This document shows, piece after piece, positions 38,001 to 51,045 of a stretch of DNA of 64,000 bases. Position numbers and translations under genes: made by a program. Where the stretch lies: NCBI GenBank assembly GCA_030761205.1, contig JAULJL010000001.1, positions 32,249,145 through 32,313,144 of the forward strand, given 5' to 3'. Under the pieces are notes generated by a model. It did not search any database and was not told the DNA's origin. It saw nothing but the letters and a program-made list of their open reading frames with translations. Position 1 is the stretch's first letter; each line of letters starts with the position of its first letter. The stretch comes from Fremontodendron californicum. Taxonomy: Eukaryota; Streptophyta; Magnoliopsida; Malvales; Malvaceae.

Positions 38001-38605
38001 ATTAAACATAGACATGCAAAATAAATAACAAGAAAAACTAGTAAATAAAACACGGAAAGTTAAGCTCCATGGTTGGTATCAAATGGGCATAGCCTCTCAC
38101 CTAACCAGAATCACTTGGTCTTGCCAAGATCATGAAGCCTTTCCATTTCAAAAAAATCAGAAAACAAACCATGTTAAACAACAAAATTAAGGTGAGCTTC
38201 ATGGTAGGTAAAAATGGGCATAGTCTCTCCCGTAACCATGGTCACTTGGTCTTGCCAAGATCATGTAGCCATTTCAACCTTTTTGCTTCATCTTTTGTAA
38301 AAAAATCAAAACCTTAGAATACTTAAATAAACCTTCTAAAAATCATTTTTTTTCACAACAACATGCAAGGAAGAAAAAAAGAAAAGACCAAGGCAAACAA
38401 CATACCACATTCGGCCAAAGCAAGAGCTATGTAAAAAAAAATTGTTTTCAACCCTTTTGATGAAGAAGAAGAGATGAAAACTTAAGTAAACATTTAGAAA
38501 ACTTTATTTTTATGAAAAATGTAGTAGGAAAACAAGGTAGAAAATCAAGAAAACACCATGGAAAACAAGAAGAAAGCTATGCTAGAGCATGGTAGAGATG
38601 ACTAC

Positions 38606-41600
38606 TGTAGACACCTCATTTTGTCCGGACCACTAAAACAGGTATGTTTTCTTCCCAAATTGATGTTTCCGAGTGTAAAAAGACTTTTTTCATCCTACAG
38701 GTGGTACTCCAAGACTTAGTTTAAGAGGGCGAGCATAAAAAGTCAAACTTGAAAAAAGTCAACCCCAAAAAAAGTCAACCCCAAAAAAAGTCAACTTTTA
38801 AAAAAGTCAACCCACTTTCAAAATCAAGATTTTAAGTTCAATTGAAAAATGGCGAAAGAATTTTGATAATCTGAGGTCTACATTGAAAGATATAGAGTTC
38901 GAAAGTTGGGATTTGGAGATTCAATAGAAAGGAAACCCTAATCCGAGAAATTTAGGGAAAAGTGCTTAAACGATCAAATTGGTCGAAATTGAAGGTTCCA
39001 AATGAAAGATAAGCACTGACTACGGGTAATGGAGAAGTCACTTGCAAGAAAAACCGAAAGATAGTCAATCCGGGAGAAAACCGAGAATTAGGGTTTTTAG
39101 TGGATTTCGGTGAAATTGGGAAGAATCACAGAAATGGCCCGACTTGGTAAGACCAAAGCCCCCAATGGATGAAGAATGATTAAAAAGGATAGCCCAAGGC
39201 TCAGATTGAAGAAAATTTGAAAATCGGACTTGTTTTGAGCAAAACCGAGTTTCGGAGGCAAAAGGGCAAAATTGGAAAATTTGGGAAAAATAGCAAATGG
39301 ACTCCGAAAATTATGAAAATTTGTCAATATCATTATTAAATCATTTGAAAGAGATTGGCAAAAGAAAATCTTGATTCGGAGTTCGTTTGCAAAATGGCCA
39401 AATCCTGGGCTTCTTATGCAGTAATTCAAAAAGGAAAATCCCAAAAAAATAGCAAATGAGCTCCAAATCTTTTGAAAATTTGAAAATATCATTTTTTAAT
39501 TATTTGGAATATATTGGAGAAATAAAATCTTTATTCGGAGTTCGTTTGCAAAACGGCCAAATCCCGGGCCTCCTATGCAATAATTCAAGAAGATAAATCC
39601 TGGAAAAATAGCAAATGAGCTCCAAAAATTCTGAAATTTTGAAAATACCATTTTTAAATTATTTTGAAGAGATTGGAAAAATAAAATCTTGATTCGGAGT
39701 TCGTTTACAAAATGGCCAAATTCTGGGCCTCCTATGTAGTAATTCAAGCCGATAAATCCCGAAAAAAATACCAAATAAGCTCCAAAAATTATGAAAACTT
39801 CCAAATCACACTTTTTAATTATTTTGAAGAGATTGGTGTAGAAAAATCTTGATTTGGAGCTCGTTTAAAAAATGGTAAAATGTAGGGGCATAAAAGGGTA
39901 TTTTTGGAAGACAAAATCCAAATAAATAGAAAACGGACTCGGATAATTTTGAAAACTTCCAGAACTCAATGTTTTATTATTTTGGAAGTATTAAAAAAAT
40001 AAAAAATGAATTTGGAGTCCATTTGATATTTATTTACATCCGAGAGGCAAAATGGTCATTTCACCCAAGCAACCGAAAAGGGCTACTTTGGGCCTTTCAA
40101 AAAATCAGAGTTGGGCTGGAAAAGAGAAGTGCTGGCCTGCCCAAGCCCAAAGGAAGGAGGAAGCTTCTGATTTTTCAATCAAATGGCTAAAAATCAAGAG
40201 TTAGTTAGAGATTCTATTTGATCACGCCATGGTGATTAAGCCACATAGGCCAAGAGAGATGTCAACATTATTCTTTAACAGCTGTAATTTGAGAGAGCTG
40301 ATATGCTAATCTAAAGGTGGTAATTTCATGATTTTTTCACCTTGAATTATTAGCCATTTGATGGAAAATTGGTTACAAAAAAATGACAACACCTTGGGCA
40401 ATTATAGGGAGATTCAGCCAGCCTTGTCTGGGAGGTCAGAATTTCATTTTTTCATCTTCATTTTGCTGAGTTCTTAGGGTTTTTACTTAGTTTTTCTCTT
40501 CTTGGTTGAAAGCAAAAAAGAAAAGTTTAGAAAAGAAAGGAAAGTTTGAAGAGATAAAGCTTGAAATATAGCTTCTTGAGGTTGCTCTTGAGCACCAACT
40601 CTTGCACTTTCTTGATTTTCCATTCTTGTTTTTGCTATTTTGATTTCTATTTGGTGAGTTTCCATTTTCAATAAATGTTTTTTATTGTTCTTTTAAGTTC
40701 TTCCTTCATCTCTTTCTTAAGTATATTTTTTACATTTTATTTTTACAATAAACTCACCATGGCCAAATGGCCTACATTATTTAGTTAAGTTGCTGTTTTG
40801 ATTTATTTTACCATATTGTTTATGTTATTTTATTTGATTTTGATGTTTTAAATGTTATGTTACTTCATATTCTTGAGTTATATTTTAATTTGGTTGCTTT
40901 GTTTGTTGCCATTTATGTTTTAAATATCATGTTTTTGCATTTTTAATTTTCTGTTTTCATGATGTTTAACTTTGAGCATGTTTTAGATTTAGTATATCAA
41001 GTGTTTGTGAATGTTTGTGTGGTCTTTGCATGATTTGAGTTTTATATCTTAGTTGAGCATGTTTTAGATTTAGTAAATTAAGTCTTTGTGAAAATGCTTG
41101 TGTGGTTTTTGCATGATTTAAGTGTTATATTTTAGTTGAGCATGTTAGTATACCAAGTGTTTGTGAAAATGCCATGCTTGTTGGAGCTTGAGGCCATTTG
41201 GCTACTCCATGTGTTTTGCATTGTGTGTTGCATTTTTTGCCATGTTAGTTGGTAGGTTTTTGCATTTACATGTCATTTGATTTAGTTTTGCATGCTAGTA
41301 TACCAAGTGTTTGTGAAAATGCCATGTTTGCTAGTTACATTATGCTATTCGGCCCTCTTGGAATTTTTGCATTTTTTGTGCATTCTTGCCATGTTAGTTG
41401 ATAGGTTAGCATTTGCATGATATTTGGTTGAGTTTTTGGTTTAAGCATGCTTTGTGTTTGTGAAAATGCCATGCATATTTTAGTTACTAAGTTAGGTTTA
41501 TTTGCCATGCATGTTCATGCATTTTAGGTCTAGGTTGCATTAAATGCCATGCAAGTTCATTTAGGTCTAGGTCACTTTATGAATGCCATGCATTTTTTCA

Positions 41601-43831
41601 TGACATTTAGGTTTAAATCCATGCATTTCATGCATTATGTTTGCTGTATTGTTTCATGCATTTCATGTTCATGCCACTTGAATAATGACTTGAGCCAATT
41701 AATGGTTCAAAGTCATGCTCTCTTGAGCACACTTGTGGAAAATTAAGTTTGTCAAGTTGATTATTCTACCTTTGTGATTTTTTTACTTAGCCAATTTTTA
41801 TCTAACTATCAAAAAGTCCTAGCTACTGTTTGTAAGTCATTTTAGGAGTTTCAAATATTTTTACTTTGATTTTTAAATGATTTTATCAAAGGCAAAAATG
41901 TGTTTTGGCAAAACAGTTTTTTTCACCCAAAACTTGTACATCTCTGATTTTTATGGGAATTCATCTTTAATCCAAAAATTAAGCCGATTTTTTTCGTGTA
42001 TTTTTACATGTTCTGAGTCTCCATTATTTTTTTTAGAATTGTTTGAATTTTTAAAAATAGGATAAAAAATCGTGGCTTAAAACTGGACAGTGGAGTCAGA
42101 ATTGAATTTAAAGAAAAATCATTTTTCTGTTTTGGTTAAGTTACTTAGAGTGGGCTGATTAGGAGGGTTAGCTACTGACTTAGGGTAGTTTCTAAGCCTT
42201 TTTAAACTCTAAAAATGGTTTTTCAAGTCTCGGGTTAAGGGTAGTCAAGTCCGGATTTTTAAACTTAAGAAATTAGAGCCATTTAAAAAAAAATTTAACC
42301 CAGTTTTTATTTTTAATTCAAGCTTTTCAAAATTGTTTTCAAACAATCACAAAGTATTTTGGTTTTAGAATATTTAATTTGACATATTTTCCTAAGGTAG
42401 CCGAATATCTTTTTAGATATACGGATTTCCTTAATTAAAGGAAAAAATACATTTCATGCATTGCATTTTTCATATTCATGCATTTTATATAATATGTGAT
42501 TCTTGCTATAATAATTTCTATGATATTGTTGTTATTTTGATTTATATTTTTTTATGTTACATGGTTTATTATATGGTTTTGAATATTTCATGATATCCTA
42601 TGCTTTTATTTAGTTATTTTTATTTAGCATATACTATGTTCATGCATTATTATTTTTATTTTCATGCATATTATATGATAGCATTATTTTATTCCATGTC
42701 ATTTAAATTATATGCCATACCATTCATATTTGTCATGTCATTTAAATCATTTCATTTCATTGAGGATATATTATGTCATCTAGAATATTTTATTTCATTT
42801 AGATTATATCATATGACTTAGGATATTGCATTTCATGTAGAATATATTATATTACCTAGGTCATTTCATTTCATTTAGGATATATTATGTCATCTAGAAT
42901 ATTTTATCTCATTTAGATTATATCATATGACTTAAGATATTGCATTTCATATAGAATGTATTATGTTACATAGGTCATTTAATTTCATTTAGAATATATC
43001 ATATAACTTAGGATATTTCATTTCATTTAGAATATGCTAAGGCATTCAAATCATGTCATGTCATTTAGGTTGCATTATAATTATTTAGATTTTGCTATGT
43101 CATTTTATTTATGTCATGCATATACATATTCATTTCTTTTAAATGTTTTCAAAAAAGATAATGGTTTTCAATAAAATAAAGATATTCCCGAGTTAAAATA
43201 ATTCATGAGTTCTCTGCCGGGTTTGCTGGGGAGGATATCATCAATTATTATTAATAACGGAATATCTTCTTTAAAAAGAGAATGGTTCGAAAAAATTTTC
43301 AACACTAATAAAAATTTCTATATTTTGCCACGCTTGTTGGGGAATATAGGAAAATTTTGAATTTATAAATTCCGGATCATTTTCAATAAAAAAATGGAAT
43401 TATTTTTCTTTAAATTGGGAATTAATTTGAAATACTAAATTTAAAACCAACTTTTACTGAGACTTGAGATAACACACGATTAATAAGGTACCGATTTATA
43501 CGGGCATTGTGGGGGTGCTAATCCTTCCCCGCACGTAATCGACTCCCGAACCCGCTTCTTTGATTTCTCTGGTTTAAAACGCAGACTTGAAATTGGTTTT
43601 TAAAATGTTTTAATTAATTTTTAAAATATTTTATAAAACCGATTTTAATAGGTGGCCGATCACACCTAGCTAAAAAAGATTGGTGGCGACTCCATGTCTT
43701 TTTCAAGGTCATTTTCAAAACCTTCATTTTTCTAGAGGAATTAAGTCGACTTTTCCTCGGTTTTTTTTAATGTCACGCTTAACGAATAATAAAGTCTTGC
43801 GATGAGACTCGTTATTTTTTAGGTTGCGACA
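38606..43831 (+). mobile_element. Solo LTR E (Ogre/Tat-like family), 5226 bp
   Basis: Starts TGTAGACACC, ends GGTTGCGACA, with target duplications actac at 38601-38605 and 43832-43836. It is nested in solo LTR D in the opposite orientation. Five GTCAA boxes lie at about 38,741-38,812. No internal region remains. Confidence 0.92.
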
Positions 43832-45761
43832 ACTACCTTCAAGCTCTCTATTGAAAACCTTTTTTTTTCTTTCAAAACCTTTTTCTTTGCTAAATTAGCT
43901 ACTAACTTCAGCAAAAAAAAAAAAAAAAAAAAAAAACCTCTGAAAAAATGAAATCACCCCCCTTTATTGGCTTGGCCGAATGGCCCTCTCACCCTTGGAT
44001 GAAAATTGCACTTTTCTCCTCCAATCTTGGCCTTTAGATTAAGATATTTTGATGACACATAAAAATGTCATCTTGCCAATTGATAGCAACCCTTAAGCTG
44101 CAAAAGAGTACCAATCCCATGCACTCCCTTGCTTGCCCCCTTGAGTGCCTACCCTTGGATGAGTTGTGCTCTTCCATTCTTGGTCATTGGATGAGGACAA
44201 CATAAAAATGACATCTTGTGGATTAAATCCAGCCCTCAACATGTGTACTCATCCCTTATAGATGACCTAAGCCATTGGATGAAAAGAGACAATCCCATGC
44301 ACTCCCTTGCTTGGCCGAATGAATGCTCACCTTTGGATGAATTGTGCTCATTCTTTTTCTTCCATTCTTGGCCATTAGATGAGGGTTCTTTCATGACAAA
44401 TAAAAATGTAATCTTGGCATTTAAACTTGGCTATTGGATGGTGCATTCAACTTTCCTACAAGGCACCTAAGCCATTGGATGAAGGGGGGACCATTTGCAA
44501 GGTATTAGTGGTAGCATGTGGCTTGATAGTGACTAAGAAATTAAATTGTTCAAGCTTCCTTGTTATCCTCTATGCTGGCTGACCAAGGGAAGAAAATCCC
44601 AGCAATTCCTTCTTCTTTCATATTTTCCTCAATTACAAATTTGCCCTTTTTGGTTTCTTCGGTGAAATGATCTTTTTGCCCCCTGAACCTAAATAAATAG
44701 AAAACAGACTCCAAATTCAAATTTTATTTTTTCAATACTTCCAAAATAATAAAAAATTGAATTATGGAAGTTTTCAAAAAATTTCGAGTCCATTTGCTAT
44801 TTATTTCGGATTTATTTCCAAAATTGCCCCTTTTATGCACCCGAACTTTACCATTTTTTAAACGAGCTCCGAATCCAGATTTTTCTTCACCAATCTCTTC
44901 CAAATAGTTTAAAAACTTGATCTGGAAGTTTTCATAATTTTTGGAGCTCATTTACTATTTTTTTTTCAGGATTTATCTACTTGAATTACTGTATAGGGGA
45001 CTCGGATTTTGGCCATTTTGCAAACGAACTTCGAATCAAGATTATCTTTTCCCATCTCTTTCGAATAATTTAAAAATGGGATCTGCAAATTTTCAGAAAT
45101 TTTGGAACTCGTTTGCTATTTTTTCGGGATTTATCCTGTTGAATTTCTGCATAGTGGGCCCGGGATTTGGCCATTTTGCAAATGAACTCCGAATCAAGAT
45201 TTTCTTTCACCAATCTCTTCGAAATGATTTAAGAATGAGATTTGCAAATTTTCAGAATTTTTGGAGTTCATTTGCTATTTTTCTCACATTTTTCAATTTT
45301 GCCCTTTTGCCTTCGAAACCCGATTTTGCTCAAAACAAGTCCGATTTTAGATTGTCTTCAAAATGAGCCTTGGACTATCCTTGTTTAATCACTCCTCATC
45401 AATTAGGGGCTTTATTCCTACCGAATCGAGCCATTTCTGTAATTTTTCCAAATTTCACTGAAATCCACCAAAAACCCTAATTCTCGATTTTCTTCCGAAT
45501 TGACTTTTCTATCAGTTTTTTTCCAAGTAGCTTCTCCATTACCCGTATTCAGTACTTATCTTTCATTTGGAACCTTCAATTTAGACCAATTTGATCGTTT
45601 AAGCATTTTTCTCGAAATTTCCCGAACTAGGGTTTCCTTTCTATTGAATCTCCGTAACCCAACTTCCGAACTCCATATCTTTCAATGTAGACCTTGGATT
45701 ATCAAAATTCTTTCACTATTTTTCAATTGAACCTCAAATCTTGATTTTGAAAGTGGGTTGA

Positions 45762-47843
45762 TGATGCACCCAAAAGAGTGTATCTTATTTAACCTTGCAC
45801 TAAAAAGATAAATTGTAAGTATAGTAGTTAGCAAGGGTCGAGTCCTCAGGGATTGGGTTTTAGTTTATAAGTTAATAGTTTAAAACTTAAATTCAAGAAC
45901 AATAAAAGAAAAGAGGTTTTTGAAGCCAGATTTAAACTAAAGTAAATAATAAGAATAAGATGCAAGGCGGTATAACCAGCCAATAAAAATATATATACTA
46001 AATTAGGCGGTATAACCAGCCAATAAAAATATATATACTAAATTAGGCGGTATAACCAGCCAATAAAAATAAAACAAAGTTAATATACAAATTAGGCGGT
46101 ATAACCAGCCAATAAAAATAAATATACTTTTAAAAATAAACAAACTAGAAAAGTAAGAAAACAAGTAAGTAAGAAGAATCAAATATGAAAAATATGGTTA
46201 AGGTTTCATTCTCCACCACTAGACATCATTAAGAATCAATTTCAGATCTATCAATATCAACCAACTATCAAAGTTAACAACCGTAGATAACAACAAGCTC
46301 TGTTACCCCAATCTTTCCTTAGTTTGTCGTTAAATAGAACAAGCTCTCTATTTAATCTCTAACCATTAAACAACCTAGAATAAGCTCTCTAAATTCAATT
46401 TAATGGCAGCTTTATGATGAGAAAGATAGGTTGATCTAAGCAACAAACACATAAGCTCGGATTGTTCAACTTAGGTTATGTTCCACTTTGCAATTATTGA
46501 AAACTTGACCATAATCATTAATCACAAATTGCCACTTATGAATAGGAAATCAAGACAATTACACGGATCAAGACTCCTAAACTAGCAATAGATAATTATC
46601 AAGATCTATCTAGTTGTACACCTAAATAAATCTAGACAACATCATGAACAATTCTTGTAGAAGAACATAAGCAATTTTGATAGAAAATTAATGATAGATA
46701 GAATCTGAAAATCAATCACAAAACATGTCTAGGGCTTTGAAATCACCCTTAACCAAATAGAAGTTTAGCCTAGCATAGGCATTATAAACATAAAATTAAA
46801 TAGAATCTAAGAAGAAAATAAAAGAAAGAAAGAAGAAGAAGAAGAATATTAATTATCCAACCTCTTGATCTCTCTAAAGAAAAAGAAAACTAGAGAAAAG
46901 AAAGAAAACTAGAGAAAAGAAAGAAGAAGAAAACTTAGAGAATTTTATTAAAATGGCTAATATCCTACCTATGTACAATATGATCCTCTACAATCATCCA
47001 AGGCCCTCTATTTATACACATTTTGGAAGGCTAAATGACAAGAGACAAGCTTTACAAATTTCAAAGGTAGGTATAATAGGTGGGTGAATTTTTCTAACAA
47101 TTTTCGTCATATTGTATGACAATTTTGATCAGCCAACTTGATGGTCGATTTCGTCAATGTTGGAGGCCTGATCTGATCACATGGTCTTCTAGAAAACGGT
47201 TCCCCTATCAGTTACGGATCCATAGCCGTTGGAATCAGCTCATTTGCTGATGTGGATAAGCAGATATGGGCAAAATACGAAAACATGTCAGCACAGACGT
47301 CATTGCACATCAGCCAACTTGATGGTCGATTTCGTCAATATTAGAGGCCTGATCTGATCATATGGTCTTCTAGACAAAGGTTCCCGTATCAGTTACGGAT
47401 CCATAGCCATTGGAATCAACTCATTTGCTGATGTGGATAAGCAGATATGGGCAAAATACGAAAACAGGTCAGCACAGACGTCATTGCACATCAGCCAATT
47501 GATGGTCGATTTCGCTAGGGAAAACGACTCCGTTTCAAGAAGTATAAAACATGAAAAAGATAGATATGCCTCTTAGCTTTGCACGGCTACAAATTTCAGC
47601 CTTATTGCTTCAGTGAAACTCCAGATATAGCTGATATGGCAAAATGTGTCGGAACTGGAACTGAACTGGATTTGCCCTTAATTCTAGTAATCTGAAATCA
47701 CTCAAAGAAACTTGTGAAAAACACCAAATTACATAAAAATATAAAAGATCATAAACACAATTAGACTAAACAATAATAACTCGTATTTGACACAAAACAA
47801 TAATAAAACATAACTAAAAACTATATAATTATACGAGTTATCA
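45762..47843 (-). repeat. 3' LTR of element G
   Basis: It reads TGATAACTCG to GGTGCATCA on the minus strand. It contains four GGCGGTATAACCAGCC units (45965, 46005, 46045, 46094), a 180-bp tandem duplication at about 47,130-47,490 and a minus-strand TATAAATA at 47009-47016. Confidence 0.92.
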
Positions 47844-47856
47844 CACCCCCACACTT
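47844..47856 (-). other. Polypurine tract of element G
   Basis: AAGTGTGGGGGTG on the minus strand directly before the LTR start. Similar GTGTGGGGGG tracts recur at about 48,740, 49,395 and 51,825. Confidence 0.75.
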
Positions 47857-49340
47857 AGATTGTTGCTAGTCCCTAGCAACGACTCAATAAAAATAAAATA
47901 AGAAAATCTAATCTAATCCACTTTCGTAGGAAATCACGGTGGCACTTAGCATGTGACACAAGCCTTTAAACCCCTAGGTGTCCCTAGTGGACGAGTTTAG
48001 TCTCGTGAGGGTTTACTAGAACGATACCCACAAACATTGAAAAATTAAAATATAAATAAACTTCATATAAATAAACTACATATACTAAAAATATTTACTC
48101 CTAATCCTTTCAATACAAATTAGAGACAATATTTGAACAAGTCTTATAAACTAATCAATAGCTTAAAAAATTTCACAAAAAATCATGCTTGAATGTAAAT
48201 TGTTTGAGTTAAGCCAATATTAGCATAACATATCTCAATCAAAATAGTGCATGTTCAAATTTAATCTCAACTTCTCACATGGGATACTCTCTTGATTTTC
48301 ACTCTTTAAAGTAGTGGTAAAGTGTTTACACTCAATCAATCTCATGAAAACACTTCTACCATATGCTTGCTTGTCCACCTATTCTCCACTAAAAGATCAT
48401 GCAACTTCATAAATCAAGAGGTCTTTAATCAAGGTTGTAATGGGGCCAAGGGGTTTGTAATGTGGTTGAAGAACAAAAGGATAAAGATATCACAAAGGTT
48501 CCAAAAAGTTCATAAAGTTTAGAGACGTAAAAAGATTATACAAAGAAACTTCTCAAAACTCTTTACAAGTACATAGTCACCTAGGCTGGATATTCATGTT
48601 GGGCCTTTTCTTCATTCTAAACAACTTTGTAACATCTTTTTCTTTTTCCACAAATTCAAGAGATGATTCATTTTTTTTTATATAGGAATGTATTTGCCAG
48701 TATTCCATTTCTTTTTCTCTTGACTTTTCTTTTCTTTTCCCCCCACACTTATTTCTTGTTTCTAACCAAAAAATATCCCTTGTCTTTGCAACTTGTCTCA
48801 AATCATGCTAATTCATCTTTGGAACAAAGGTAAAGATATAAGTATATTTAGGTTAGGGACAAGTTATGGTTACCAAAGAGATAGCTTATTCAATGTAGGC
48901 TCAAATTGGTTCACTAAGGGTGTGTTCTCTTGGAACATCAATAAGGGATGGTTGTTTGGCCCTGGCTAAAAATCCTAATGCCTCTATCATATTCATGTTG
49001 TCACATGCATCAATATAGTCTCAAACGGTTTAAAGCAAGTTCTAGAGAATCATGTAATCATAAGAGCACTCAAGAAAGAAATTAGATTGATTTGTATAAT
49101 GCATCAATCATTTTAGGCTCAAAAACTCACAAGAATGATTATACAAGTCAGATTAAGTCTAAACATGCTTTTTTCTCAATCAACATATCATATTAACATT
49201 GGCTCATAAAAAGGTTGACATCAAGCTCAATTCTCATGAAAATCTTCTCACTAATAAATATGTTTTAGACTTATGCAATTCATATCTCATCATTGTATTA
49301 AAAAGGAACTAAAACACACTAAAAAAATAATAATAATAAT
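47857..49340. other. Non-coding 3' region of element G
   Basis: About 1.5 kb between the cargo and the purine tract with no ORF above 75 codons and no recognised motif. A second purine tract lies at about 48,740. Confidence 0.6.
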
Positions 49341-49580
49341 AAAGACTCATAAAAAAAAAATAGTAGACAAAAATAAAAGAAATCCTAAATCATCCCCCCC
49401 ACACTTAATTCTTACATTGTCCTCAATGTAAGTCTATTAACCCAAATGAAAGAATCATGTGTAAGAGAAAAGAACTAATAACATAAGAATAGGAATAACT
49501 AGACTCAAAACAAAACAAACTCATGCAACCTAAATAATCCTAAAATACTAAACAAAAATTAACAAGTAAACGTAAAAAGA
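49341..49580 (-). repeat. Direct repeat flanking the cargo, downstream copy
   Basis: It aligns along its length with 51781-51984, with several indels. Both copies contain the purine tract followed by ACATTGNNGACAATGTAAGAATT-like text (minus strand). The pair brackets the two captured genes. Confidence 0.75.
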
Positions 49581-49583
49581 TTA

Positions 49584-49808
49584 AAATCAAACTGACAAGG
49601 TATGTCTCAAGTCTCCCTTACTCAGACCTTGTTCAGAATGAATACTTCTAAATTGCTTAAAACACAACAAACTCTTTTTTTTTTTTTTTTTTTTGAAAAG
49701 AAGAAATCAAACTGACAAGGTATGTCTCAAGTCTCCCTTACTCAGACCTTGTTCAGAATGAATACTTCTAAATTGCTTAAAACACAACAAACTTTTTTTT
49801 TTTTTTTT
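49584..49808. repeat. 120-bp tandem duplication ending in T runs
   Basis: Two identical copies of a unit starting AAATCAAACTGACAAGG, offset by exactly 120 bp, each ending in a T run (20 T at 49675-49694; 16 T at 49793-49808). On the coding strand of the LOG-like gene the second run is an A tract starting 88 bp after its stop. Confidence 0.88.
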
Positions 49809-49896
49809 AAGAAGGTAAAATTTAGGAGATATTACCTGTAGAGGTTGCTAACCACTTATTATAACTGAGACACAACAAACAAAATGTTAGATAATG

Positions 49897-50544
49897 TCAC
49901 AAAGACAAAGTGCAATCCACTCCTTGCTCGTCCATATCTCTTTTTCTTTTTCCGAGTGTTTGCGAAACAACCGTAGCAGATAAATACTCATAAGCTTGGA
50001 GCTTTTTGAGTAAATCTTCAATGGTTGTAGCAGAAATTATGGTTCTCCTTGCCTCTGAAAACATGAATCCATTATCCACAGCATTATCTAAATATGAAAG
50101 CAAATTACTAAAATAACCATTAATATTAAGCAAACCAATGGGTTTCTTATTTGTGACCAAAGATGACCAAGAAGCCACGCAAGCTATTTCTTCCAATGTA
50201 CCCAGACCTCCTGGTAAAGCAATGAATGCATCGGCAGAATGGTACATGATTGTTATCCGTTCAGGGATACTCCAGACTTGTATTTCCTTACCCAAGGTAG
50301 GTCCACAAAAATCTGTGAATAGTTTTGGCACGATTCCTAGAACTGGACTTCCTCCGGCGTGTGCTGCTGTAGCGACTGCTCCCATTAAACCCGTACTACC
50401 GCCTCCATAAATCAACTGGATCTTTTGTTGGGCAAGTATTACTCCAACTCTTATGGCTTCATCAGCGAATATGTTATTTTTCCCTGGATAAGCACCTCCA
50501 AAAACACAAATTTTTTTAATGCGTTGGGACGAAGTACTTTCCAT
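49897..50544 (-). CDS. LOG-like cytokinin riboside 5'-monophosphate phosphoribohydrolase, captured in element G
   Basis: LOG enzymes release active cytokinin bases from their riboside 5'-monophosphates in the cytosol. The 215-residue ORF covers the usual LOG length. Visible are KKICVFGGAYPGK near the N-terminus, the nucleotide loop YGGGSTGLMG (about residues 43-52), an Arg in IPERITIM where LOG has its catalytic Arg, the signature PGGLGTLEE (the family's PGGxGTxxE), and KPIGLLNINGYF. CGSS is replaced by GGAY, and the residue after the catalytic Arg is Ile where Lys is usual, so activity is uncertain. Plant LOG genes have several introns; this copy has none, and an A tract starts 88 bp downstream, as expected of a retroposed mRNA. 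ATG at 50542-50544 fits the family start; the frame is also open upstream to 50922. It may be transcribed from the G LTR. Confidence 0.85.
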   Translation of the reverse strand: MESTSSQRIKKICVFGGAYPGKNNIFADEAIRVGVILAQQKIQLIYGGGSTGLMGAVATAAHAGGSPVLGIVPKLFTDFCGPTLGKEIQVWSIPERITIMYHSADAFIALPGGLGTLEEIACVASWSSLVTNKKPIGLLNINGYFSNLLSYLDNAVDNGFMFSEARRTIISATTIEDLLKKLQAYEYLSATVVSQTLGKRKRDMDEQGVDCTLSL

Positions 50545-50922
50545 TTTTTTTTTCTTTTTTTTTTCTTTTTTTCGAGTGCCTGAAAGAGAATGAGTACATG
50601 GTGTAATATATAGAGGACTGAGTAGTGAATCAGACAAGAGTAATAATGTCGCCGAAAGTGTATCTGACCTGTCAGAAGAAAATGTTAACCTAACAAAATA
50701 TTTTTGCGTGATTTCAGGAAGAAAATCAAAAAGAGAAGAAAAATCAACCGTAAAAGTCAAGAGTAATAATGTCGCCGAAAGTGTATTTGACCTGTTAGAA
50801 GAAAATGTTAACCTAACAAAAGATTTTTGCGTGATTTCAGGAAGAAAATAAAAAAGAGAAGAAAAATCAATCGTAAAAGACAAATAAAAAAAATGAGAAT
50901 AATTACACAAATCGAATAACAC
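50545..50922 (-). other. In-frame upstream extension of the LOG-like ORF, with a 123-bp tandem repeat
   Basis: The LOG frame stays open 126 codons upstream of its likely ATG, to an ATG at 50922. Two copies of a 123-bp (41-codon) unit, reading FTVDFSSLFDFLPEITQK and similar, lie at about 50,635-50,885. It then runs into a Lys tract just before the family start. I regard it as 5' leader, but an N-terminally extended product is possible. Confidence 0.6.
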
Positions 50923-51045
50923 GTAAATTAAACCGAAATAAAGTTATTGCAAATCAAACCAAAAGCTGAGAAGTCATTTATTGTAGTTGTGATTGTGGCT
51001 CACATCTTCCTCTGGTTTTACGTCCAGAAACGGCTTAAACGCCTT

